Positions 1 through 10,000 of a stretch of DNA of 24,456 nt are shown here, one piece after another. Position 1 is the stretch's first letter, and every line of letters begins with the position of its first letter. The notes under the pieces were generated by a model. That model was not told the origin of the DNA. It saw only the letters and a list, made by a program, of their open reading frames with translations, and ran no database searches. Source of the stretch: Schoenoplectus triqueter. Lineage: Eukaryota > Streptophyta > Magnoliopsida > Poales > Cyperaceae. The translations under genes were made by a program, and so were the position numbers. The stretch lies in NCBI GenBank assembly GCA_964058805.1, contig CAXKVV010000711.1, positions 1-24,456 on the forward strand, read 5' to 3'.

Positions 1-22
1 GTAATAAACGTTTCAATATCAA

Positions 23-130
23 CTAGCTATATACCCGCGCGTTGCAGCATACTCTTTTATTTAAATATTAAAATATTATAAAATAAAAAAATTCATATTT
101 ATTTAATATTAAATTATAAATTCACCAAAT
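23..130 (-). mobile_element. Helitron-like 3' terminus, degenerate
   Basis: Read on the minus strand, this edge ends in GCAACGCGCGGGTATATAG followed by CTAG and then T. Plant Helitrons typically end with a short GC-rich hairpin a few bases before CTRR and insert between A and T, which fits. One side of the hairpin has decayed (GCAGC where the pairing partner of the GCGGGT side is expected). The element would extend rightward from position 23 into AT-rich DNA; its 5' TC end was not found, so the right limit given is only the terminal part. The same terminal pattern recurs at 19951-19980 in the opposite orientation. Confidence 0.5.
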
Positions 131-485
131 TATAAAGAAAACCTATAATAAAGACTATATTTAATCTTGGATGAGATTTTTGCACAATATGAATTAATGA
201 TTCATAATTTTTATGGCAAGAAAAGTAAATTATTCTAACATATATTATCACCATTAATTTCTTATCAAATATACACAAGGTTTCTAAATAAAAAATAATA
301 ATATTATGGAAATAATAGTATTCAAGGGAAAGAAATGGAGAGAAAGAGGGGATCAATGGACACGATCACATACGTTCGATCAATCAAAAATAAATATTAG
401 CCGTCTAATTGAGGAATAAAATGGGTATAATAAAAAATTACCATGACAAAAAATGAACTCTCCAATTCTTAGATGTTTTATATAA
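131..485. other. AT-rich DNA, no gene
   Basis: No coding region or RNA gene is seen. The stretch may be the body of the Helitron-like element whose end lies at position 23, or host DNA. No similarity to the copia 3' LTR was found before about position 486, so the missing 5' part of the left LTR is not here. Confidence 0.5.
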
Positions 486-675
486 TAGTATAGATAATAT
501 CAAGGGTGAGAGGTTTGTGGGAGTGTGACGTTTTTCTGAAAATGAGGTACATGATATACAACCTGAGAGTTTAAATTCTAATATTTCTAACACTGGATAC
601 AAGTTATCTGACATATGTAACAGGAGATACCACCTAAGCAGTTCAGATCAGATGAGGACATTGAAGGAAATTATT

Positions 676-2261
676 CAATCAGTAAATTTGTAACAATCGA
701 ACACTTGTCCAAACCTCTGAAGGAATTTAATGTTAGTCTGACCTCGATTCGCATTCCTGAAAGACTTGAGGAAGCAATGATCAATCCCAAGTGGTTGGAG
801 GCTATGAAAATAGAGATGGAAGCTCTAAAGAAAAGTCATACATGGTAGTTAGTGGAGTTACCAAAGGGAAGAAAAATAGTTGGTTGTAAGTGGGTATTTA
901 TTGTAAAATATGGTCCAATTGATTTGATTGATCGGTATAAAATTAGATTAGTTATCAAAGAATTTACATAAACCTATGATATAAACTTTCAGAAAACTTT
1001 TTCATCGGTTGCTAAATTAAATATCATTAGAATTCTACTATCCCTTGCAGCAAATCTCGATTGGCCTTTATATCAGTTTGATGTGAAGAATGTATTCCTC
1101 CATGGTGACCTTAAAGAGGAAATCTACATGGATATTACATCAGGTTACCATTATTCTGGACCTCATCAGTTAGTGTGCAAATTAGAGAAGACCTTATATG
1201 AATTGAAACAATCACTTAGAGCATGGTTTGGCAGATTTTATAGTGCCATGAAAAAATATGGATACTTTCAAAGTAATTCTGACCATACTTTATTTTTTAG
1301 GAAAATACATGATAAGATAACAATCTTGATTATTTATGTAGATGATATGATAATTACAGGTAATGATCAAGAAGAGATTAAACAATTGGAGGAAAGACTC
1401 TCAAATAAATTTGAAATGAAGGACCTAGACAGACTAAAATTTTTTCTCAGAATTGAGGTGGTAAGATCTAAAGAAGGTATATCTCTATCTCAACGAAAAT
1501 ATGTGTTAGACTTACTATCTGAAACTGGGATGCTAGATTGCAAACCAGTGGATACCCCATTCGTACAAAACCTTAAGTTAGGCATGTTTCCAGATCAAGT
1601 GCCAGCTAATAAAGAACAATATCAGCGGTTGGTTGGTAAGCTCATTTATTTATCTCATACTAGATCAGATATTGCATATGCGGTGAGTTCAGTAAGCCAG
1701 TTTATGCATGCTCCGAGTGAGCAGCATATGGAAGCCGTATTTCGAATTCTTAGATACTTGAAGGGCGCTCCTGGTAGAGGAATTTATTTTAAAAATAATG
1801 AACATCTAAGAGTAGAAGGATATACAGATTCAGATTAGGCAGGAGACATCACTGATCGAAAATCTATGTCAGGGTATTTCACATTTATTGGAGGAAATTT
1901 AGTAACTTGGAGAAGTAAAAAGCAAAAGGTAGTTGCTCTGTCCAGTGCTGAAGCAGAGTTTATTTGGCTAAGAAGAATCCTAAATGAACTCGGTTTCGGT
2001 CCAAGAAAAAATATAAAACTCTTTTGTGACAACAAGGCGACAATTGCTATATCTCAAAATCCCATACAACATGATTGTACAAAACACATAGAGGTGAGCA
2101 GACATTTCATACGACATAATCTCGAAAATAATATTATCTCCCTTCCATTTATGAGAATTGGTGAACAATTGGCTGATGTTCTAACCAAGGGAGTCTCAAG
2201 TGCAATTTTTCAAGATGCGATTGTCAAGTTGGGCATGACAAATATCTACGCACCAATTTGA
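676..2261 (+). pseudogene. copia pol remnant: reverse transcriptase (RVT_2) and RNase H
   Basis: One frame carries the whole copia RT-RNase H block, starting near the linker (SISKFVTIEHLS) and ending at a TGA directly before the polypurine tract. Recognisable blocks are PKWLEAM, GCKWVF, QFDVKNVFLHGDL, LYELKQS, YVDDMIITG (catalytic YVDD, near 1335), the KLIYLSHTRSDIAYAV block and the RNase H motifs DSD, SSAEAE and FCDNKA. Breaks: in-frame stops at 846-848, 969-971 and 1836-1838 (the last falls at the Trp codon of the usual DWAGD motif); about ten codons are missing right after SSAEAEF; and the last RNase H acidic position reads EVSRHFI instead of the usual EVDRHFI. The longest uninterrupted stretch is 1083-1838. 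It cannot be functional. Confidence 0.9.
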
Positions 2262-2268
2262 GGGGGAG
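2261..2268 (+). promoter_or_regulatory. copia polypurine tract
   Basis: AGGGGGAG lies immediately after the pol stop and directly before a TG dinucleotide that opens the 3' LTR. This is the standard place for priming plus-strand DNA synthesis in copia elements. Confidence 0.75.
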
Positions 2269-2542
2269 TGTTCGCGCATGAGTGGTCTAGGAGCACAGCT
2301 AGAGGTTACTATGTCTAGTGTAATATTAAAGATGAAATAAAATTTTATATGAAATAATTATAGAATTATGTGCTATAATAGAGCGTACCAGTTACCATAT
2401 TCTCTTCTTACCATATATATATATTTTTTATATGTAGCTAATGATTCTCTACTTAGAGAGAAAATTGTAATAAATATTTCAGTAACAATAATATCTAGGG
2501 TGGGAGGTTTGTGGGAGTGTGGTGTTTTTCTAGTTTCTGTCA
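2269..2542 (+). repeat. copia 3' LTR (about 274 bp)
   Basis: It starts with TGTTCGCG right after the polypurine tract, and the best TG...CA right end is the CA at 2541-2542. The block ending in GTGGGAGTGTG near 2511-2521 is duplicated at 511-528, which identifies it as LTR sequence. The AT-rich middle with ATATATAT at about 2415-2426 could be the LTR promoter region. The right border is uncertain by some tens of bases because the left LTR copy stops earlier. Confidence 0.65.
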
Positions 2543-3030
2543 ATAGTTCATATGATACCTTCATTTAATTAATAAACTAGCTACCACAAATGCTTAGGTT
2601 GAACAGCCGTGTGTTTGATTTCCATTCATAGTTTTCTATCTCTATTACTCCTTTCCTTTTCCTTCGGCTCTCCTCTTTCATGTTCTGTTCTTTTTCTTTT
2701 CAGTTCTTTGTTTCCTTTCCTTCCTTTCATTTTCTCTCTGACTTTTTTTTCATTTGCGAGAATAGAGTGTCAATGATATTTTTTTATCCATTTATCTGAT
2801 TCATACCATATTCGATAAGATGAATATGAGTAAAAAAAATTTCGTTAACTTATTTGATATGAGTAAGGGTACGAATTTTATTTCGTTAAGTAAATGAGTA
2901 ATAGTATAGATAAAGATCATTTCGTATTCATTTGCCCTATAGGTAAATTATTAAAAAAATAACTTATATTATTTTTAATATAATTATCTTGTGTAATATT
3001 TTTTATTTTGATAAATGAAATAAAAAATAG
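2543..3030. other. gene-free; pyrimidine tract and possible hAT-like remnant
   Basis: A C/T-rich stretch runs from about 2640 to 2753. From about 2765 to 2943 there is a block opening with GAGTGTCAATG and closing with CATTTGCCCTA. Read inward from each end, these resemble degenerate hAT-type termini (compare TAGGGGTGTCAAT at 24358). No convincing target-site duplication was found, so the remnant is tentative. No coding sequence is seen. Confidence 0.35.
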
Positions 3031-3423
3031 GTTATGGTGCTTTGTAAAGTATAAAAATGTTGTGTATTTTGCGCTCTATTTTTAATTTTAAGTCAGAAAT
3101 GATCGATCCAAACCGCTCAATCTAATCTCCATATCAAAATCTATTAGTAAACCAAATTTTATATTTTTTAAAATTTATTTGCTATTTTTTTTGGATAGAG
3201 ATAAAACTGTCATTTTTGAATGAACCATAATTCTCAGATCAAGTCATTTTCTCCTCACCAAAACAAATAGCAAAAAAATTCTAAAAAAAATATAAAATTT
3301 GATTTACTAATAGATTTTTATATAAAAATTAGATTGAACGATTCGGATCGATTATTTCTAACTTGAAATTAATAATAGAGCGCAAAATACATAACGTCTT
3401 TGTGCTTTGCAAAACATCATAAT
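3031..3423. mobile_element. foldback MITE, about 393 bp
   Basis: The whole unit is one imperfect inverted repeat. The left arm starts GTTATGGTGCTTTG (3031) and contains GCGCTCTATTTTTAATTT, GATCGATCC and CAATCTAAT. The right arm carries the reverse complements in mirrored order and ends near 3423 (GCAAAACATCATAATC). Arms are roughly 180 bp with a loop near 3215-3240, and perhaps 85% identical by eye. No protein is encoded. The length and near-complete foldback are typical of a non-autonomous DNA transposon; superfamily unassigned because no clear target-site duplication was seen. Confidence 0.82.
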
Positions 3424-4493
3424 CGAACTCTCTCTATATATATATTTGATAAAGAAAAAATATTGGAGCGTGTAGATGGTTGGGTTGTTTTTTCTAATTA
3501 TTTCTTACTCCCTTCCGTGAAACACAAGATTATTGGACAATAATTTGATCCAATTTTCTCGGTTTAAAAAAGTTGTAGAATTCGGCATGTGAAACATTTC
3601 TGTTTAATACGTTTTTTTAATATAATTTTGAAGTAATATGATGAACGAACTAATCGGCAATAGGCTTTTTTTATGGACTAGTGATAAAATCATAATATAA
3701 TATTATATAATAACCATTGTCAAGTGGTCACTCACCTTCAAAAATGAGTTATTTTGATAATATTGATGATGGATTTTCAAATAAATTCAAATCCTAAAAA
3801 TAAAAAAATTATAGATATATTTTTTACTTAATAATTTGACAGTGTTTTAAATTTCTTATAATTTTATTATTGCTTTACATCGGAGATCAGTGTACAGTAG
3901 CAAATTAAAAAAAAATTCGGATACATGTACCATAAATCGGAGCGAGAATATTGTCAAAGCAGCGGTGACTGATGGTGGGGGCCATGAAGAGCTTCCTTGC
4001 AAGATCTGATCCCCAATTAAATCAAAAGATTCAAAATCAGACCATCTGACTTAAATCTAAGGACATATGTTGTCTAGCTTAACTAATAACGGTTTACCAG
4101 GAATTATGGAACCAATTTGTACACAACATTAGATTTTTTTTAAATGATATTGGACTTATATGTTATTAATTATTGTATAACAGGTTTTATGTGTGAAATA
4201 TATTTGACTGTATTAAATACCACTATTATTATATATTATAACACAAGTGGTTTCTCCTTTTCCTAAGAGACAAGCATATGCCGAAATCTAGTGATTAACT
4301 GTTAACATCTCCCTTAAATTGAGCTGTTGTCAACGCTGCAATCTTCAAAGTTACAGAAATGCCAAGAAATAGGCAAATAGGCAATATGCACAAAATAATA
4401 GAATACTGGCCATGCATGACTTCAAAACCCAAATCTCGGAATTAATCACTTTCCCTGAAAGCAATCAGACGAATATAATGTCATCCTGCAAAC
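3424..4493. other. gene-free stretch; partial copy of another MITE
   Basis: From about 3738 to 3850 the sequence (GAGTTATTTTGATAATATTG, then an AAATAAAT run and TATAGATATATTTTTTA) resembles one arm of the MITE at 18508-18786, suggesting a truncated member of the same family. The rest is AT-rich and shows nothing I can identify, apart from being the upstream region of the polygalacturonase pseudogene. Confidence 0.5.
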
Positions 4494-4501
4494 TATATAT
4501 A
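4494..4501 (+). promoter_or_regulatory. TATA box of the polygalacturonase pseudogene
   Basis: TATATATA lies 85 bp before the ATG at 4586, leaving room for a 5' UTR of roughly 50-60 nt. The rest of the promoter was not recognised. The motif is common in AT-rich DNA, but its position relative to the start codon is right. Confidence 0.5.
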
Positions 4502-4585
4502 GCCCAAATATTTCCACAAATTTCTACAACAAGCTCAAACCATTCATAGACACAAATATATACCCGGATACTTGTCAGTAAAATC

Positions 4586-6406
4586 ATGTCACATTCTTTG
4601 ATATCTCTACTACTCACAATAGTCTCAATCCATCTAATTTCATCTGTCATGGCAGGGTACAACATACTAGATTTCGGAGCTAAATCGGATGGCCAAACTG
4701 ACTCGGCGAGTGCTTTACTGTCAGCATGGAAAAAATTTAGTAGGTCCTGTCACCTTTACAGGACCCTGTGCCAGAAACAAGATCAATGTGCAATTGTATG
4801 GTACAATTATTGCACCTTCGAATTGCGCCAATTTTGGACGAGTTGGTGAGTGGATTGTATTTGATAAAGTTGCAGGTCTTTCGGTTTTTGGAGGTACTTT
4901 TGATGGTTCCGGAACGGGTCTCTGGGCTTGCAAAGCCTCTGGTGGCGGCAGTTGCCCGAATGGAGCCACAGTAAGCGCTCTCATGCAATAATGACCATTT
5001 ACCATTTTTTTTTGGCATGATAAAGAGAGAAAAAAGAAGAAGATAGAATATTGATCATGGTGATTCTAATTCATACCAATTTTTTCTTTATCTTTAATTG
5101 AAATACTCGCTGACATTCAGAAACTCCAATAATGTCTTGATTAGCGGTCTGACATCAACAAACAGTGAGTTGTACCACATTGTTATTGATACTTGTGATG
5201 TGGTGACAGTACAAGGTGTGAAGATAAATACCCCGGGGAATAGCCCAAACACAGACGGCATCCATGTACAGGGGTCAACTGGTGTTACTATTACAGGTGC
5301 CAGTATTCAGACTGGAGATGAGCGCATCTCTATTGGACCCGGCACGACCAACTTGTGGATTGAACTCGTCAACTGTGGTCCCGGTCATGGCATTAGGTTC
5401 TTACTCTTGCATTTCTAAAATTTTAAGGAATAGTAAATAGGCTAGTAGCTTAGCGGTGGCCAACTAGGATGTTCTGAGTCTTAATTTTATTTTATTTTTG
5501 GGGTAGAGAAAAGAACAAGAAGAGCAATTGAAATACAAGCATGGTCAAACAAAAGAAATAGAAAAAAGACAGAAAAATAGTGATTAATACAAATTAGTTC
5601 GTCCAAGCACGTTACATGATTGGTAAATGGTACCTCTCATCCTGTTCTGGTAAACTTCCTTAATGTTCCTTTTGTTTTTTTTTCTTGAACGGATATATTT
5701 TTTACAGATTAACTGAGCATGAATAACTCGTATAAAATTAAACAACAAAAAAAAGCAAAAATACTCCAACAGGAAGAAAACAGATAGTGGGAAAAAAGTG
5801 TAAGCAACACTTGAAGATAATTTATGGTAGAGAACTGAATAAAGTTACCTGTTTGATCCTACACTCAACTAACCAATTACAACAAATGTTCCTTTGTTAT
5901 GTATTTATATCTCATATTGGTACATCTCTTATTGAGCAGCATAGGCAGTCTGGGAAAGGGGTATAATGAGCAAGGGGTGCAAAATGTGACAGTTAAAACA
6001 ACTGTGTTCACTGGCACTGAGAATGGGCTAAGGATAAAGACACGGGGTAGGCCCACTGATGCTTTTGTGCAAGGAGTCATATTTGAGCATGCTGTCATGT
6101 AAAATGTGCAAAACCCAATTATTATTGACCAGAATTACTGCCCTGACAACAAAGGCTGTCCTGATCAGGTATTTAAAATTGTAACACTCAGATCAATGAT
6201 ACTTCTTTCCCCATTCAGTTGACAATTGAAATCTTTGATTTGGTTTTGAAACTGACTGTGTACATGAACAGTTGACATACACAGACATCCATGGTTCATC
6301 CACATCCGAAATTGCTGTTAAGATCGATTGCAGCCCGACGAATCCATGCAGTGGAATAGAGTTACAAAATATATCCGGTTTTGTTATTCCACCTAGTTGC
6401 TTGTGA
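4586..6406 (+). pseudogene. polygalacturonase (GH28, pollen exopolygalacturonase type), broken
   Basis: GH28 enzymes hydrolyse the polygalacturonan of pectin in the cell wall. Exon 1 (4586-4970) gives a signal-peptide-like start (MSHSLISLLLTIVSIHLISS) and the mature start YNILDFGAKSDGQTDS. Exon 2 (about 5107-5396) holds NTDGIHV and GPGHGI, exon 3 (5940-6168) holds GLRIK, and exon 4 (6272-6406) ends in PPSCL. Lesions: (a) about 50-55 bp missing with a frameshift after SAWKK near 4730; (b) no AG at the expected exon 2 acceptor (AAATAC before TCG at 5107); (c) the catalytic GDDC block reads GDER; (d) an in-frame TAA at 6100-6102; (e) codons missing at the start of exon 4 and before the C-terminal SCL. 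The family is usually near 395-400 residues. The exon 2 to 3 junction still has correct phase (ATT AG|C). Confidence 0.93.
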
Positions 6407-7092
6407 CAAATAAGATTCTCGTGTTGGATAATTGTTATACAATAGCCGTTGCTTTACCATTATCATCGTAGATATTTTTATTTGGAGTTACACAAACACA
6501 ATGTAATTAGTGAAAGGGTATATAAATTAGTGTCTTTTGTCATACAATTGCAATTGTATAGTGCCTTTTGTAATACAATTGCAAATTGGAAACGATTACC
6601 GTGACAACGGAGAAATACATAAATTGGCACAATGGAATTTGGATTACAGGAGAATACATATATTATTTACCATTTACTACCATTTTCTTACGATACAGGT
6701 GCTTATAATAAGTTGGATCTAGAATTTGAAATTGCTATGTTTACAATGTCTACACAATACACACATGGTCTTCATAACCATATCGATGAAAAGAAAATAA
6801 TAAAAAAGAAGCAAAAGTTATATAATTACACTTAAATGATGATCTAGCCAGAAAACTAGGTACAAATATAAGCAAATACATAATTTAATCTAAACAAAAA
6901 AAAAATTACAATAAATTAAGCTCCCTGAATGGAATCTGGCCAGTGCAAGCCAATGCTTGTATAAGCTCAGCTTAGAAGTTAGTGTATTAAACAAGGACGA
7001 TATTCCTTTGCAACCTCGGTTTTATAAATTATCTCCATTCAGATCTTAAAAGCATACTTGAAAGTAATTATTTATATACGAATCTGGATCTA
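6407..7092. other. convergent intergenic region and probable 3' UTR of the ATPase
   Basis: This separates the plus-strand pseudogene from the minus-strand ATPase, whose 3' UTR should occupy the right part (just left of 7093). A canonical AATAAA was not seen on the minus strand; ATAAATAAT near 7066-7077 is a possible weak signal. The motif ATACAATTGCAA occurs twice (6542 and 6573), and the first copy forms a perfect 18-bp palindrome at 6542-6559. Confidence 0.45.
6542..6559. repeat. perfect 18-bp palindrome
   Basis: ATACAATTGCAATTGTAT equals its own reverse complement. It sits between the two converging genes. A second half-copy (ATACAATTGCAA) starts at 6573. Function unknown. Confidence 0.85.
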
Positions 7093-10000
7093 CTACAGGA
7101 AATAAGTCAACTGTTCCTTCTTCCTAGAGCCGCCTTCGCCGTATAAGTCATTCCATTGTTTAAGTTCATTCATCACTGCTCCTTCAGCCGCAAAACTAGC
7201 AGCAACCTGATGTTTAACAGCATTATTAGTATGGAATGAATCTTGGGTCGAGTTATAAAATCTTAACTTAAACGAGGGATGTGATGAGCTTACTTGACTT
7301 CTTGCAATTTTCATGTCTTTCATGGTCAATGGTCTTAGTGTGATTGTTGGCTCACAGCTGTCATTATTATTTTCTGATTTATTCTTCATTTCCTGAGACA
7401 GAAAAGGAAGCATACATGCTGTTAAAAATTTACAATAAAAATCCAACCAAAAAGTTCCTCCTTTACATCTTCTTTAAATTTTTCTTATTTTCTTGACCAT
7501 GCATGGTTTTCCAGCATTCATTTTGACTGTTGCCACAGTTTCATGCACTAAACAAACACAATATATTTCATATGCGTCAAATACAATGCTTTTTTGAATC
7601 CTTTACATAAAACATATAATTTCATTGCTGTTGTGCAATGATGATAATCAAACTAAAATTGTAGATGGAAAACAGCATTTACCAGATCTCTTTGCCTTTC
7701 TTTCTCAATGAACTCTCTAACAGGACGGTATGCAGCTGTCACACAAAGATTCTACAAAAAAGAGGAATGTTTTTCAGTTAGCAAATTATCATCACCATTG
7801 GATCAAGTTTAGTTTCCTTGAGAAGGAAGGATCAGGACAAGGATTAGAATAGATGAGACCTTTAGGTCACTTCCACTATATCCTTCAGTCATGGTGGCAA
7901 GCTCCTTAAAATCAAGCTGATCGACCTTTTCTTTAGATAAAAGGGTCCTCAATATCAATTCCCTGCTCTCTGATGTAGGTAATCCAACCATAATTCTGGA
8001 AAGAAAAAAGAGCACTGACATAAAAAATCACAACAACAATTACATATAAGCTAATAACTTTGACATGGATGTAAACCCATAATTTTCCTAATGAGATGCT
8101 ATTCTAGAATTAAGAATCAGGTATCTGACAAACACATTTTTCTTAGTGAATTCACATCCAATTCCATACTTTTTCTATGGCACAATGACGCCATAGTTTT
8201 TGCAAGTGGGACCCACAAAAGAAATAACACCTATAGCTAAAATCTGAACAGTATAAACAAAATCAAGCCGTTTTTTAAACTAAAGCAGCATGTTCCATAG
8301 TTTTTGTATGGCAATGGATATGGATCCTCTTAGTAACAGTTTTTATTATTAATAAGTATTATTAAATTAATATTGTTAAAAATAAGACTGAAAACCGTAA
8401 AATTTCAAATATACGAATGGCAGCGCGCCACTGGCAGTGGCGCGGACGAAACGCGCCACTGCCAGTGGCGCGTTTCAAAAAAATAATGAAACACCGCGCA
8501 ACGCAAGTGGCCTGCGTGCATTTTGTATATATAAGAAGGAAACGCGCCACTGCCAGTGGCGCGTTTCGTAAAAAAAAAAAAAAAAAAAACCGAAACGCGC
8601 CACTGCCAGTGGCGCGTTTCGTAAAAAAAAAAAAAAAAAACCGGAAACGCGCCACTGCCAGTGGCGCGTTTCGTAAAAGAAATGAAACGCGCCACTGACA
8701 GTGGCGCGTTTCGTAAATTCAAACAGCGCGCCACTGGCAGTGGCGCGCTGCCATTCGTATATTTGAAATTTTACGTTTCTCACTCTTATTTTTAATAATA
8801 TTAATTTAATAAAACATATTATTAATAAAATCTGTCTTAGTAAGCAAACTAATGCTATTGTGATAAATAATGTTTCAACTAATATTTTACATTCCAGTAG
8901 TTGCTCTAACCAACATCATAAATGTCCCCTTTTGCTTGGTAAAACAACAACAAAAAATTATCCTTGTATTGCTAAATAAATAATTAAATCACTCCTGTTC
9001 TTTCTTTTTTCTTAATTTCATAAGGATACACCAATTACACATCTGGGATGCTGTTGAATATATCCAAATTCCAAAAGTCATCAAGTCATCACTGAACTTG
9101 AAAACATAACAAAACATTATTCTAGTTATAAAGTAATATTATTGGATCAGAAGGCTGTGCCACATCAGAGAGTTACAGCTTCAGGAAAGGTATAGATGCA
9201 CGATGTGTGACCTAATAGGGTGCCAATTAAATCATTTCTAATAGGATAAATATATGGTGCCCAGGGGTGATCCAGATTTTCAAAGAGGTGGAAAAAATAT
9301 TTTAAGAGAGGTATAATATTGTAATTATTTTGAAAGTTAAGTATATTTCTAGAATTTTTTATAGTAGAAGTATAGTTTTAAAGCTACATTTTTGAAAATA
9401 TTTTCCAGGGCAGGGAATATTATCAGTTTTTTTTTTAAATCAAGCATATCTATGAAAATTCTTTTGAACTTCAGGTATTTTTCAGAAAATAATTATTGTA
9501 AGGGGGGCAGTTGTCCCCCTCCAGGAAAGAGCAGCTCCACCCTTAATGGTGCCCCTTGTGTTCCCCCACTACCTATGACAATGGACTGTGGGGCACTCCT
9601 TGAGTTGGGGGGGGGCACGAACCTTTATATCTCTACCCTTACTAAAACATCTACCTACCAATTCAATAAGCAAAAATATTCCTACTACGTACCGACGCTC
9701 AAACCGCCTAATAATAGCCTCATCGAGATCAAAAGGCCGATTTGTGGCTGCAAGGACAAGGATACGCTCCCCTGATTTGGTCATCAAGCCGTCCCAGTGT
9801 GTCATGAACTCATTCTTAATTTTCCTCATGGCCTCATGCTCCCCTGCCCGGGCACGCTGACCCAGCATGCTATCCACCTCATCAACAAATATTATAGTAG
9901 GTGACACCTGTAATTCACAATTATTAGCATTTAATTTTACTAGTTTTGTATAACAAATTATCTATTGAATATTCCTCCGGACTATGCCTTGCATGCAAAA

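Larger units (their letters stand above)
486..2542 (+). mobile_element. Ty1/copia retrotransposon, internally deleted and decayed
   Basis: An LTR-derived fragment (486-536) matches the end of the right LTR (2484-2530); both carry GGAGTGTG after GAGGTTTGTG. Between them lies the 3' half of a copia pol gene, followed by a polypurine tract and the 3' LTR. No gag, protease or integrase core is present, so the left LTR piece abuts the integrase-RT linker. This is an internal deletion of several kilobases compared with a full-length element. The left LTR is also truncated at its 5' side, so a target-site duplication cannot be tested. Family placement rests on the RT motif YVDDM, the RNase H block and the domain order RT then RNase H before the PPT. 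Confidence 0.88.
7996..9692 (-). other. intron 14 of the ATPase gene, about 1.7 kb, carrying two MITEs
   Basis: This is the largest intron. It splits the codon of the last Arg in RRFERR (CG|A), inside the AAA module. It contains a Mutator-type MITE (8337-8834) and a hAT-type MITE (9262-9545), both with clear target-site duplications. Removing both leaves about 0.9 kb. A 21-bp motif with two substitutions (TTCCATA-TTTTT-TATGGCA, N at the dashes) occurs at 8162-8182 and 8293-8313. A run of about ten G on the plus strand (about 9606-9615) is a C run in the transcript. Stretch 8844-9253 shows nothing recognisable. Confidence 0.85.

Noticed and set aside
2575..2640. tRNA-like or SINE B-box (GTTTGATTTCC)
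   Set aside because: No matching A box at a proper distance and no cloverleaf can be drawn.
8162..8313. Small element bordered by the 21-bp motif TTCCATA-TTTTT-TATGGCA
   Set aside because: The motif is itself nearly palindromic, so orientation is unclear, and there is no flanking duplication.
8421..8750. Resemblance to a CRISPR array (regular GC-rich palindromic repeats)
   Set aside because: The spacers are poly(A) or very short, the repeats lie inside a transposon with inverted ends and a target-site duplication, and the host gene is a spliced plant gene.
8362..8783. Overlapping open frames on both strands across the palindrome array
   Set aside because: They are produced by the palindromes and poly(A) runs (poly-Lys, poly-Phe); there is no domain or codon signature.
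9392..9775. Plus-strand open frame of 127 codons
   Set aside because: It runs through a MITE end and antisense to ATPase exon 14; the exon's coding sense is certain.
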